NCBI GenBank assembly: GCA_010912705.1
Contig: POWB01000026.1
Location: forward strand, 1 to 64,000
DNA: 64,000 bases
Reading direction: 5' to 3'
Source of the DNA: Halochromatium sp.
GTDB lineage: Bacteria > Pseudomonadota > Gammaproteobacteria > Chromatiales > Chromatiaceae
Numbering within the stretch: position 1 is the stretch's first letter; each line of letters starts with the position of its first letter. The notes under the pieces were generated by a model that saw nothing but the letters and a program-made list of their open reading frames with translations, made no database searches and was not told the origin of the DNA. A program made the translations under genes and the position numbers. Below, in pieces: positions 51,685 to 63,465 of this stretch.

Positions 51685-52050
51685 ATGGAACCTAAAGACT
51701 CAACAAAAAACCAAGGATTCAAAGGCTTTACAAACAAGGATTGCCCATTTCTTCCGTGCCATGCTGGGGTCAAGCGAGAATTTAACTGTCTTTTTTGTTA
51801 TTGTCCCCTGATCGCGTACGAGTGTCCTGGTCCCTACGAGGTCTTCACTGACGCTAATGGTGTCACGCGCAAGGATTGCACGGCTTGTACGCTTCCCCAT
51901 GATGGCTACCAGGCCTCGTGGGCCTTCATCCAGACATGGCTAGCGAAGCCGGTGGTCTGGGACGGCCACCCTCAAGATGAGCGTTACATGCGCAAGGCTC
52001 GTCGCACATCGAAACAGACGCCGGGGCCAGCTAACTCTGCAGGGGGTTAG
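51685..52050 (+). CDS. Cysteine-rich small protein (PF04071-like)
   Basis: A 121-residue cytoplasmic protein with eight Cys and nearby His arranged as CPFLPCH (20-26), CLFCYC (35-40), C47, and CTACTLPH (65-72), which fits the cysteine-rich small domain family, probably metal-binding. The family is often associated with cobalamin synthesis genes; here it lies upstream of the cobalamin-dependent metH. Start 51685 is chosen because ggggag is ~9 bp upstream and the longer frame has no similarity. The gene follows a terminator and so begins a new transcript. Confidence 0.82.
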   Translation: MEPKDSTKNQGFKGFTNKDCPFLPCHAGVKREFNCLFCYCPLIAYECPGPYEVFTDANGVTRKDCTACTLPHDGYQASWAFIQTWLAKPVVWDGHPQDERYMRKARRTSKQTPGPANSAGG

Positions 52051-52307
52051 CGAGGTCGTTGCCGTCATCGATCAGGCTCATGACTTCGCTGCGAGGGCGT
52101 CGGCTAGGGCCTCTGCCGCGGTGCACTTGAGCCCGAATGGTTCGACTAGCACGGCGCTTAATCGGAGCAGCATAGCGCTCAAGCGAGCTAGCGCTACCCC
52201 TGGCCGAGGATTACGGCCGATGCGTCATCTCGATACAGCTCTTTTCGGATCTGTTGAGCATTGGGTGGACGTGCAGCGTTTTTTTGAACCGGACCAAGCG
52301 AACTTTT

Positions 52308-56132
<3,825 letters not shown>

Positions 56133-56165
56133 GATCAGAAGCGACACCGATCAGGAGAGACACTG

Positions 56166-56474
56166 ATGACAAGCGATTTGACGATTGAGATCTTGCGCGA
56201 GATCCGTGATGGCATTAGTGGTCTGCGTGCTGAGTTCATTGAGCGGCTCGATCAGACCAATGCGCGGCTTGATCAGACCAATGCCAGGCTCGATCAGACC
56301 AATGCGAGGCTCGGGAATGTCGAGCAGGGGCTCAACGACCTTGGCAAATTCATGCGCCAGATCGCGTTGGACCAGGCCCAGCATGAGCGCTTTCATACGC
56401 ATCATGTCGAGATCCTCGAGGAAGACATGAAGGATCTGAAAACCCGCGTCGAGCGGTTGGAGGCCCGGCACTGA
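56166..56474 (+). CDS. Small coiled-coil protein with repeated LDQTNAR
   Basis: A 102-residue, all-helical protein with three exact LDQTNAR heptads (~28-48) and a second coil (MKDLKTRVERLEARH). The heptads come from 21-bp DNA repeats. It begins 33 bp after metH and lies just before a DUF29 gene on the same strand. Similar short repeat coiled coils are widespread in accessory regions; the function is unknown. Confidence 0.7.
   Translation: MTSDLTIEILREIRDGISGLRAEFIERLDQTNARLDQTNARLDQTNARLGNVEQGLNDLGKFMRQIALDQAQHERFHTHHVEILEEDMKDLKTRVERLEARH
56244..56306 (+). repeat. Three 21-bp tandem repeats encoding LDQTNAR
   Basis: Three adjacent copies of a cggctcgatcagaccaatgc-type unit differing at two to three positions, in frame. 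Confidence 0.9.
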
Positions 56475-56504
56475 TCGACCTTGACCTCGCATAGGCCCTC
56501 TCGT

Positions 56505-56990
56505 ATGACCGATCTGGCGACTCTGTACCAAACCGACTACAGCGCTTGGGCCAAGCGCAACGCCGAACTGCTGCGCGCTCGGCGTTTCGACGCGCTCGAT
56601 ATCGAGCACTTGTTAGAAGAGCTAAGCGATATGAGCAAGAGCGATCGGCGTGAACTGCACAGCCGATTGCTGGTAATGATCGCGCATTTGCTGAAGTGGG
56701 AATTTCAGTATCAAAACCTCGCCGAGCGATGGCGTGAATTCGATGGACGCCGTTGGCGCTCGACCATCATCCAACAGCGTGAGCAGATCGCGGATTTGTT
56801 GGCTGAATCCCCCGGATTGAAATCCCAGCTTGACGAGGCCATTGCCGGCGCCTACTCCGCCGCCGTCAGGCTCGCGCATAAAGAGACCCGTCTGCCGTTG
56901 GCGACCTTCCCTGAGCGCTGTCCCTATGCCTCGGAACAGCTGCTGAGCGATGATTTCTATCCTGGCGTACCTCCTTCTCTCCAGCCTTAA
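56505..56990 (+). CDS. DUF29 family protein
   Basis: A 161-residue protein with the DUF29 pattern: LYQTDYSAWAKRNAELLRAR, FDALDIEHLLEELSDM, then LLVMIAHLLKWEFQ and CPYASEQLLSDDFYP near the end. The family is abundant in cyanobacteria and purple bacteria, often in multi-copy accessory loci, and has no assigned function. The start at 56505 matches the family; eight further codons upstream are unlikely. Confidence 0.9.
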   Translation: MTDLATLYQTDYSAWAKRNAELLRARRFDALDIEHLLEELSDMSKSDRRELHSRLLVMIAHLLKWEFQYQNLAERWREFDGRRWRSTIIQQREQIADLLAESPGLKSQLDEAIAGAYSAAVRLAHKETRLPLATFPERCPYASEQLLSDDFYPGVPPSLQP

Positions 56991-57229
56991 AGCTCGATCG
57001 ACAAAGTAGGCCACACCGATTGAATCATTCAGGTAGCCGGCCATCACCATGACCGACAACATCGAGCATCTGATCTTGGTCGGCATCGGTAACGATTTCT
57101 GCCGAGTTTGGCAAAGTGGGTTTGCGACAGCCCCGGAGGCTCTCGTCCAACGGTTGCCGAGTACCAAAGTGAAGTCGCTCTCACTCTCGAACACGACTTT
57201 TGATAATCCAGAACATGCGGAGCATTCAA

Positions 57230-57463
57230 ATGCAGCAAGTCAGCGTGCGTGAGGCTGAAACCCAGCTGTCCAAGTTGATCGAGCAGGCCAACCAAGGACA
57301 TGACATCTTGATCATGGAGGGCGACGTGCCGGTTGCGCGTTTGTGTGCTATTGGGTCAACGCGGGTGGGACGCAGGTTTGGCGCGATGGCCGGTCGAGCG
57401 CGGGTCGATGACCGATTCTTCGAGCCGTTGCCGGAGGAAGAGTTAAGCGCCTGGGAGGGATGA
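57230..57463 (+). CDS. Phd/YefM-type antitoxin
   Basis: A 77-residue antitoxin: MQQVSVREAETQLSKLIEQ is the typical Phd DNA-binding start, followed by VPVARLCAIG and a C-terminal toxin-binding tail (FFEPLPEEELSAWEG). ATG 57230 has cggag 7 bp upstream; an ATG at 57215 is less likely. The toxin gene begins 3 bp after its stop but is truncated, so this antitoxin is now without a working partner here. It would still bind its own promoter. Confidence 0.9.
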   Translation: MQQVSVREAETQLSKLIEQANQGHDILIMEGDVPVARLCAIGSTRVGRRFGAMAGRARVDDRFFEPLPEEELSAWEG

Positions 57464-57466
57464 GAG

Positions 57467-57619
57467 ATGCGCTTGTTGTTCGATACGCACGCGCTGCTGT
57501 GGTGGCTCGATGGAGACCCCAAACTGTCTCCTGCCGCGCGCACTGCGATGCGTTTGTACCAGCATTCGGTGCTGGTGGTCTATGAGCCTGAATTTTACGG
57601 ATTATGTCGAGCTGATTGA
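57467..57619 (+). pseudogene. Truncated PIN-domain (VapC-type) toxin
   Basis: Starts MRLLFDTHALLWWLDGDPKL, the canonical beginning of the PIN toxin partnered with Phd antitoxins (first catalytic Asp in FDTHAL), and continues SPAARTAM. After ~28 residues similarity stops and the frame ends after 50 residues, whereas such toxins have ~125-130. The remaining acidic residues of the nuclease site are missing. Another frame over 57592-57648 reads SLNFTDYVELID, resembling the C-terminal part of a Y1-type transposase, so a deletion involving a mobile element may have caused the truncation. The stop overlaps the topB start. Confidence 0.85.
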
Positions 57620-60309
57620 TGCGCGTCATCGTCGCTGAAAAGCCCAGTGTCGCCCGCGATCTCGCGCGCATCCTGGGTGCGCGCTCGCGGCGTGAGGGCT
57701 ACCTAGAGGGCCAAGGCTGGCGCGTCACCTGGGCGCTGGGCCATCTGGTGCATCTTGCCGAGCCGGATGCCTATGGCGAGGCCTGGGCCGGGCGCTGGTC
57801 CTTTGGGCAGCTGCCGATGTTGCCAGAGCGCTGGCGACTGCGGACCGACAAGAAGACCGCGGCCCAGTTCAAGATCGTCAAGGCGCTGCTCACCGATCCC
57901 AGCACCGAGCGGGTGATCTGCGCGACCGATGCCGGGCGCGAGGGTGAGCTGATCTTTCGCCTGATTGCCGAGCATGCGCGCTGTCGCAAGCCGGTGCAGC
58001 GGCTGTGGATCTCGAGCCTGACCGATGCGGCGATCCGCGCTGGTCTGGCGCAATTGCGCGATGGACGTGACTATGACGCGCTGGCCGCCGCGGCGCGCGC
58101 CCGTGCTCAGGCCGACTGGCTGATTGGCATGAATCTGACCCGTGCCTATACGGTCCACAATCGGGTGCTCTGCACCATCGGCCGGGTGCAGACGCCGACC
58201 CTGGCAATGATTGTCACGCGCGATCAAGCCATCGATGCCTTCGTGCCAACGCCCTTCTATGAACTGATCGCGCAGTTGGCGGAGGGCTTTGAGGCCAAGT
58301 ACCACAAGCCGCCGCAAGCGCGGCAGGCTCAGCAGGCGCAGCGCATATCGCAGGCGCAGCACGCATCTCAAGGGCCGGAGCCAAAGCGAGCCCACGAGTT
58401 GATCCCGCAGCAAGAGACAGCGTCTGGCGAGTCGCAAACCCCAGAGGCATCCAACCCGCCGCGCGCGCCCTCAAGCACCAAGCGTGGTGGTGATCTTGCT
58501 CAGCAAGCGGCCGATCGAAAGTCACCCAAGGCAGCGAGCGGTGCGCCCAGCAACAACCATGGCGCTGTGGCGGGTGAGCATCCAACCCGGCTCGACAACA
58601 AGGCCGAGGCCGAGGCGCTGCGCGATCGACTGCGCGAGCGCATTCGCCCAGAGAATCTTGGTCAAGTCGTCTCGGTCGAGACCAAGCCGCAGCGCAACCG
58701 TCCTCCGCCGTTGTTTGATCTCACCACGCTGCAGCGCGAGGCCAATCGCCGCTACGGCTTCACCGCCGCCAAGACCTTGGAGCTGGCGCAGAGCCTTTAC
58801 GAGACCTACAAGCTGATCAGCTATCCGCGCACCGAGAGCCGCCACATTGGCGAGGATCTGGTGCCGCAGCTGCCTAGCATCCTGCAGCAGCTCGATCATC
58901 CGCTCGCCGGTGAGGCGCTGACGCGATTGGAGGGTGGGCATCGGCTCGGGCGCGCCTATGTCGACCAGACCAAGCTGACCGACCACCATGCCATCCTGCC
59001 TACCGCGACGCGGCCGCCTTCCAGCCTGCCCGAGCCGCTGCGGCGCGTCTATGACTTGGTCGCGGCGCGCTTTGTTGCCGTGTTTCTGCCCGATCAGTGT
59101 ATCGATGAAACCGAAGTTCAGCTCGACATCGGCGGCGAGACCTTCATCGCAAAGGGTCGGGTGGTGACCGATCCGGGTTGGACGCGTGCTGATCCGCGCT
59201 ATCTCGGGCGAGTCGCTGGGTCAGCGGCAGGTGGCGCGGCTGTGAGGACGCAGCAGGCCGGTCGCAGCAGTGCCGATGAGGCTGACCTGCTACCGGCTTT
59301 GACACAGGGGCAGACCGTGCATGTCGCCTCGTTGGATCTCGCCGAGCGCGAGACGCAGCCGCCAAAGCGCTTCGAGGATGCGACCCTGTTGAACGCGATG
59401 AAGTTTGCCGGTCGCGAGATCGAGGACAAGGCCCTGGCCGCGGCGATGAAGGGCGCGGGTCTCGGCACGCCTGCAACGCGCGCCGAGACCATCGAAAAGC
59501 TGATCCGCACCGGCTATGTCGAGCGCCAGCGCAAGCAGCTCGTCGCGACCGACAAGGGCAGGGCGCTGATCGGCCTGGTTGCCGAGCCGCTGAAGAGTGC
59601 TGAGCTGACTGCCGCTTGGGAGCAGCGGCTGAAGGATATCGAGGAGGGGCGCGCCGAGGCCGCTGTCTTTCATGCGGATATCAATCGCTTCGTGACCGAG
59701 CTGATTCCGCAGGTGGCGCGAGGCGCTGCGTTGCCGCCAGAGCAGGTGGCGGCGGCGCGGGCAGCGCGTGGGACAGCCACATCCATCTCCTCAGGTCGTT
59801 CGCGCAAGAAGGCGTCTTCTGGCGGCAGTGCGGGACGTCAAGGACGTTCTGCGGGTCGCCAACAGCAAAGCGCGCGCCCCTCCGATTCAGGTACTCGCGG
59901 GCGCGCCACTGCGCCCGCGCCGCCAAAGCTAACAACGCCGCCAAAGCTAACAACGCCGCGAGAGCTAATAACGCCGCGAGAGCCGCGAGCGGATGCGGCG
60001 AGCGCGTTTTCAGCGCAGCTCGCCGAGATCCGCACAGCCTTGCAGCAGAGGCCACTGCGCTGTCCAAAGTGTGGTCAAGGCCAGCTCATCGTCGGGCGGC
60101 GCGGCTATGGCTGCTCGCGTTGGCGCGAGGGCTGCGACTTCGTGATCTGGCAGATCATCGCCGGACATGCGTTGAGTGAGGCCGAGCTGCGCGCCTTGGT
60201 CAAACATGGCAAGACAGCACCGATCGAGGGACTGCATGCGGATGACGGCCGCTACGGCCGCGCTGTGCTCAGTCTGGGCCGGGATGGCCAGGTGGCTCCG
60301 GTCTGGTAA
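57619..60309 (+). CDS. topB: DNA topoisomerase III
   Basis: An 896-residue type IA topoisomerase relaxing and decatenating DNA by single-strand passage. The TOPRIM domain begins MRVIVAEKPSVARDLARILG; the catalytic Tyr is Y402 (ISYPRTESRH), with LGTPATRAETIEKLI further on. Compared with E. coli TopB it has a hydrophilic insertion (~235-325, rich in Gln/Ala/Ser) and a long low-complexity C-terminal linker with 18-bp repeats, ending in a zinc-ribbon-like module CPKCG ... C ... C (~815-850). ATG 57619 is chosen over TTG 57616. The gene overlaps the broken toxin stop and may be transcribed from the antitoxin promoter. Confidence 0.95.
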   Translation: MRVIVAEKPSVARDLARILGARSRREGYLEGQGWRVTWALGHLVHLAEPDAYGEAWAGRWSFGQLPMLPERWRLRTDKKTAAQFKIVKALLTDPSTERVICATDAGREGELIFRLIAEHARCRKPVQRLWISSLTDAAIRAGLAQLRDGRDYDALAAAARARAQADWLIGMNLTRAYTVHNRVLCTIGRVQTPTLAMIVTRDQAIDAFVPTPFYELIAQLAEGFEAKYHKPPQARQAQQAQRISQAQHASQGPEPKRAHELIPQQETASGESQTPEASNPPRAPSSTKRGGDLAQQAADRKSPKAASGAPSNNHGAVAGEHPTRLDNKAEAEALRDRLRERIRPENLGQVVSVETKPQRNRPPPLFDLTTLQREANRRYGFTAAKTLELAQSLYETYKLISYPRTESRHIGEDLVPQLPSILQQLDHPLAGEALTRLEGGHRLGRAYVDQTKLTDHHAILPTATRPPSSLPEPLRRVYDLVAARFVAVFLPDQCIDETEVQLDIGGETFIAKGRVVTDPGWTRADPRYLGRVAGSAAGGAAVRTQQAGRSSADEADLLPALTQGQTVHVASLDLAERETQPPKRFEDATLLNAMKFAGREIEDKALAAAMKGAGLGTPATRAETIEKLIRTGYVERQRKQLVATDKGRALIGLVAEPLKSAELTAAWEQRLKDIEEGRAEAAVFHADINRFVTELIPQVARGAALPPEQVAAARAARGTATSISSGRSRKKASSGGSAGRQGRSAGRQQQSARPSDSGTRGRATAPAPPKLTTPPKLTTPRELITPREPRADAASAFSAQLAEIRTALQQRPLRCPKCGQGQLIVGRRGYGCSRWREGCDFVIWQIIAGHALSEAELRALVKHGKTAPIEGLHADDGRYGRAVLSLGRDGQVAPVW
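59920..59973 (+). repeat. Three 18-bp tandem repeats in the topB linker
   Basis: Two identical units ccgccaaagctaacaacg and a variant ccgcgagagctaataacg, in frame, encoding Pro-Pro-Lys-Leu-Thr-Thr type hexapeptides before the zinc-ribbon end. Confidence 0.9.
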
Positions 60310-60378
60310 CGCCTGCGATGCCTTGCGACAATCGGCTGATGACGGTGATCAAACAGCTGGCCTTTGGAGACATGATCA

Positions 60379-60927
60379 ATGGAAGCCCATAAGCTCAAGA
60401 CGATCGATGATCTGCTGATGTCTGACGATGAGCGTGTCGAGCTGATCGGCGGCGAGATTGTTCAGCGGCCAATGGCGAGGTTTCAGCATGGGATGGTGCA
60501 GGGCAATGCCCGTGCCGAACTCAATGCGCTCACCCGCAGCTCCGGTCCCGGCGGCTGGTGGATTGCCACCGAGGTCAGCGTTGCTTATGAAGCGCACGAA
60601 TGCCCCTCTCATGATCTCGCGGGATGGCGCAAAGAGCGTCTGCCGGGCATGCCAAGCGGGGTCATGGATCGCGCACCGGATTGGGTCTGCGAGATCGTCT
60701 CTCCCGGCCATGAGCGCAAGGACACGCTGCAGTTGCCTCTACTGCTGCAGCGCCACAAGGTGCCCTATTACTGGCTGATCTGGCCAGAGGATCACACGCT
60801 GATCGCGCACGCCCTCGAAGACTGCCACTATAAGGTCATTGCGACGCTCAAGGATGAGGCCAGCGCCCGCATCCCGCCGTTTGAGGCGATCGAGTTGGAC
60901 TTGGCCTATATGCTTGGCATGGAGTAG
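60379..60927 (+). CDS. Uma2-family (DUF820) putative PD-(D/E)XK nuclease
   Basis: A 182-residue protein: ERVELIGGEIVQRPMAR near residue 17, the nuclease-like core PDWVCEIVSPGHERKD (~96-111) and YYWLIWPEDHTL, all typical of Uma2. The family is hugely expanded in cyanobacteria and purple bacteria and is assigned to restriction-endonuclease-like folds, but no physiological substrate is known. It follows topB by 69 bp on the same strand. Confidence 0.9.
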   Translation: MEAHKLKTIDDLLMSDDERVELIGGEIVQRPMARFQHGMVQGNARAELNALTRSSGPGGWWIATEVSVAYEAHECPSHDLAGWRKERLPGMPSGVMDRAPDWVCEIVSPGHERKDTLQLPLLLQRHKVPYYWLIWPEDHTLIAHALEDCHYKVIATLKDEASARIPPFEAIELDLAYMLGME

Positions 60928-61112
60928 GGGCGATCTGCGCTTCAGTGTGAGCGGCTTGCTAGCCGCCCGCTCATCACGGGCATGGGAATTGCTGGTCACC
61001 TGCTTACCCAGGACCTTGCCACCATTACTGCGTTCGCTTACGGCACGCGATGCCCGCCTTCGGCGACCCGTTCCGCGATCCGGGCCTGATTGAGCTGAGC
61101 GGTGGCTCTGCC

Positions 61113-61293
61113 GCTCCGCGAGCTTGGCGGCCTCATAGCTATGTGCTTCAGGTGCCTCTGGATAGACAATCCGAGCGAGGATGTCGGCATTGACAAAGGG
61201 GAGGCCGAGCGGCTCAAGATAGAGGCGATAGAAGGTACTTTTGCCCGCTCCGTTGCCGCCGACGAGCAGCCAAAGCTGTTTGGCGTTGGTCAA
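61113..61293 (-). pseudogene. 5' fragment of a zeta-toxin-like ATPase
   Basis: The first ~60 residues match predicted zeta-toxin-like/ABC-type ATPases: LWLLVGGNGAGKSTFYRLYL with a good Walker A, LPFVNADILARIVYPEAPEA and YEAAKLAER. Beyond this the frame stays open to 60739 but reads unrelated, low-complexity sequence and then the antisense of the Uma2 gene, so the kinase half is gone. The start is TTG 61293, overlapping the stop of the ParD-like gene (TTGA), which fits an antitoxin-toxin order. Confidence 0.8.
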
Positions 61294-61706
61294 ACCGCCT
61301 GCTCTTCGAGCGGGATGAAGACACCCTGGCGGAAGGTACCAATGGTATGCAGACCGTTGGCGTCGATCTGCTCCAGATAGCCTGGATGCGTGCGCGAAGC
61401 CTGATAGCGAATGGCAGCTTGGGTGACCTTTCGGGATAACGCCCCGGAGCGCCGATCGGATTCCACCGCCGCGAAAACCGATTCGGCAGCGACAGGCTGA
61501 GCCATGATCGGCTCGACGCGCAGCCGTGCCAAGCCTGCGGCGACATCTAACAAGCTCTGTGGATCGACAAAACCGGCGATTTGCTGCCCCAGCGAGGCCC
61601 AGTATTCGATCTGTTCAGCAGCACTACGGTGAAGCTGCGACCCAGCTAGGCTGGCGCTCTGCATCAGGTTTTCTTGGAGCCGGACAGGGGAGGCGGATTT
61701 CGGCAT
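61290..61706 (-). CDS. ParD-like antitoxin
   Basis: A 138-residue protein: MPKSASPVRLQENLMQSASL followed by HRSAAEQIEYWASLGQQI, matching the ParD-like antitoxin family, then a C-terminal tail (HPGYLEQIDANGLHTIGTF and GVFIPLEE). It is translationally coupled to the zeta-toxin-like fragment downstream, which is broken. ATG 61706 is preferred on family similarity; 18 codons upstream are open but unrelated. Confidence 0.85.
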   Translation of the reverse strand: MPKSASPVRLQENLMQSASLAGSQLHRSAAEQIEYWASLGQQIAGFVDPQSLLDVAAGLARLRVEPIMAQPVAAESVFAAVESDRRSGALSRKVTQAAIRYQASRTHPGYLEQIDANGLHTIGTFRQGVFIPLEEQAV

Positions 61707-61772
61707 GGTCCTGTTCTGCTTGCTTGCGCAGACTCTGCTCGGGTTCGGGGAGGTCAACACAGTAGCAGATTG

Positions 61773-61919
61773 CTACAACGCGTCATAGAACCCGGTGGGG
61801 CGATCCATCAGCTCATAGTCGCGCACCGTCTCCAGCAGCTTGAGTACCTTGTCCAGTCTAACGTCGTGCTGTTCGCACAGCGCTCGCAGCAGTTGCCGGT
61901 CGTCATCGGCCAGTGTCAT
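61773..61919 (-). CDS. DNA-modification-system-associated small protein (48 residues)
   Basis: A 48-residue helical protein: MTLADDDRQLLRALCEQHDV then KVLKLLETVRDYELMDRPTG and FYDAL. It resembles small proteins found beside DNA-modification and RhuM-type defence genes. ATG 61919 lies 12 bp after the RhuM stop with a strong gggagagg site in between, arguing for real co-translation. It is shorter than usual gene-calling limits. Function unknown; a regulator or adaptor of the RhuM-type protein is possible. Confidence 0.75.
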   Translation of the reverse strand: MTLADDDRQLLRALCEQHDVRLDKVLKLLETVRDYELMDRPTGFYDAL

Positions 61920-61931
61920 AGAGGCCTCTCC

Positions 61932-62966
61932 CTATTTGCCAGTGGGCTTGCCCGCAGGCAGGCGTTCGATCAGTTTATCGAAGTTGCTGCCCGCCTGGTC
62001 CTGCTCGCTGATCCGCCGTTGGCGGAATTTCGCATACTCGTCTTCCGCTCGCTGCTGCGCCATCTGGTGCGATATCTTGCCCGCATGGGTCATGATCTCG
62101 CGGTCGTTGATGTTCAGGAAGGCGTCGAGCTTGGCGACCCAATCGCCCATGTGCATCGGGATGCGGCGCATGGCCTGGCCCTCGGCGAAGATCAGGTATT
62201 GCTCGACCAGGTTGTTCAGTGCCGCCAGCTCGTCTTCGGTCAGATAGTTCTTGGCGATGCCCACATCCTGCTTGCGCACCTTGGCCCCGCGATAGTTGGT
62301 CAGGCCCATGTCAGGCCGCTCCGCATCGGCGCGGCTATGGACGATCTCGGCGGCGGTCTGGCCGGTGATGGCCCAGTGCATCTTGTTCTGCACCGTCTGG
62401 AAGAAGCGGATGCTGATGTCCAGTGTGGGATCGTAATCGATGCTGGTGGCGTAGATGTCCGTGATTTTCTGATAGAAACGCCGTTCCGAGGTGCGGATGT
62501 CCTGGATGCGGCGGGTCAGCTCCTCGAAATAGTCGAAGGGCTGATCCGGGTTTCGCAGCCGCTCGTCATCCAGCACGAAGCCCTTGATGATGTATTCCTT
62601 CAGACGCTGGGTGGCCCAGATCCGAAAGCGCGTCGCCACATGGCTCTTCACCCGGTAACCAACCGATATGATCATGTCGAGGTTGTAGTGGTCGAGGTTG
62701 CGCTGTACGGCTCGCGCGCCTTCCTGGCGAACTGTTAAGAATTTCTTAACGGTTGCTTCGGGAGCCAGTTCCCCATCCTCATGGATGTTGCGAATGTGCA
62801 TGCTGACATTGGGCACGGTCGTCTGAAACAGCTCGGCCAATTGTTGCTGCGTCAACCAGACGGTCTCATCCGCCAACCGCACATCGATCTTAATGTGCCC
62901 GTCCTCGGCCGCGTAGACCAGGAACTGGCCTCTGGCGTCGCCGTCAGGTGGCTGATCCTTCTTCAT
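61932..62966 (-). CDS. RhuM family protein
   Basis: A 344-residue protein of the RhuM family (first named from Salmonella pathogenicity island 3). The N-terminal half carries IKIDVRLADETVWLTQQQLA, ELFQTTVPNVSMHIRNI and HYNLDMIISVGYRVKS; the C-terminal half has FFQTVQNKMHWAITGQTAAE and YLTEDELAALNNLVEQYLIF. Such proteins occur in defence islands and beside Dnd, BREX or restriction genes. The start at 62966 is supported by ggagg 7 bp upstream. It is followed by a coupled 48-residue gene and preceded by a minimal nucleotidyltransferase. Confidence 0.92.
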   Translation of the reverse strand: MKKDQPPDGDARGQFLVYAAEDGHIKIDVRLADETVWLTQQQLAELFQTTVPNVSMHIRNIHEDGELAPEATVKKFLTVRQEGARAVQRNLDHYNLDMIISVGYRVKSHVATRFRIWATQRLKEYIIKGFVLDDERLRNPDQPFDYFEELTRRIQDIRTSERRFYQKITDIYATSIDYDPTLDISIRFFQTVQNKMHWAITGQTAAEIVHSRADAERPDMGLTNYRGAKVRKQDVGIAKNYLTEDELAALNNLVEQYLIFAEGQAMRRIPMHMGDWVAKLDAFLNINDREIMTHAGKISHQMAQQRAEDEYAKFRQRRISEQDQAGSNFDKLIERLPAGKPTGK

Positions 62967-63017
62967 CGCGCATCCTCCCAAATCTCGATCAAGAGATGCC
63001 GGACGCTGGATTCCACG

Positions 63018-63338
63018 TCACCCGGCATAGATCAGCTCCCGCGTCCGCTCGATGTCGGCACGCACATAGGGGTTGCGCACGGCCCGATATTCCACCAGAT
63101 CGACGCCACGCCCAAGCAGGCGTTCCAGCTCGGTTCGGACGCTGAACCAGCCCCCCAGATCGGCCTGCGCATCCGGCGCGAACTCCACGAGGAAGTCGGC
63201 ATCGCTGCGCTCGGGATCGAAATCCGTGCCGCGCGCGGCGGAGCCGAAGACCTCCAAGCGTCGCACCTGGTAGCGCCGGCAGACCTCGGCGATGGCAGCG
63301 CGCTGGGCGGCGATCAGCGGTGTACTTCCGGCAATCAT
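63018..63338 (-). CDS. Minimal nucleotidyltransferase (MNT-type)
   Basis: A 106-residue nucleotidyltransferase: GSAARGTDFDPERSDADFLV (32-51) has the GS motif and D46/D48 metal ligands, with a third likely acidic residue in RGVDLVEYR. MNT proteins act as antitoxins that AMPylate HEPN toxins; no HEPN gene lies next to it in the expected downstream place, which is taken by rhuM 52 bp later. It may be an orphan. Confidence 0.9.
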   Translation of the reverse strand: MIAGSTPLIAAQRAAIAEVCRRYQVRRLEVFGSAARGTDFDPERSDADFLVEFAPDAQADLGGWFSVRTELERLLGRGVDLVEYRAVRNPYVRADIERTRELIYAG

Positions 63339-63465
63339 GCGTGCCAGTTGCTAAACCCTCTGCAAGGATGAACGCTGCGGCAGCCGTCCGCCGATTAATC
63401 GAGCGAATGACTCCGCCAGCAATTTCTGCGGGACACGGCGCCTCATTTCCGGTACAACGTCGCGC

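Noticed and set aside
52051..52307. Possible SAH or cobalamin riboswitch in the metH leader
   Set aside because: A caggctc near 52074 vaguely recalls the SAH riboswitch core, but the surrounding pseudoknot strands and the cobalamin-box consensus could not be found.
57049..57252. 67-residue frame before the antitoxin
   Set aside because: No family similarity, poor ribosome-binding site and overlap with the antitoxin start region.
61674..62738. 354-residue plus-strand frame
   Set aside because: Antisense to rhuM and the small coupled gene.
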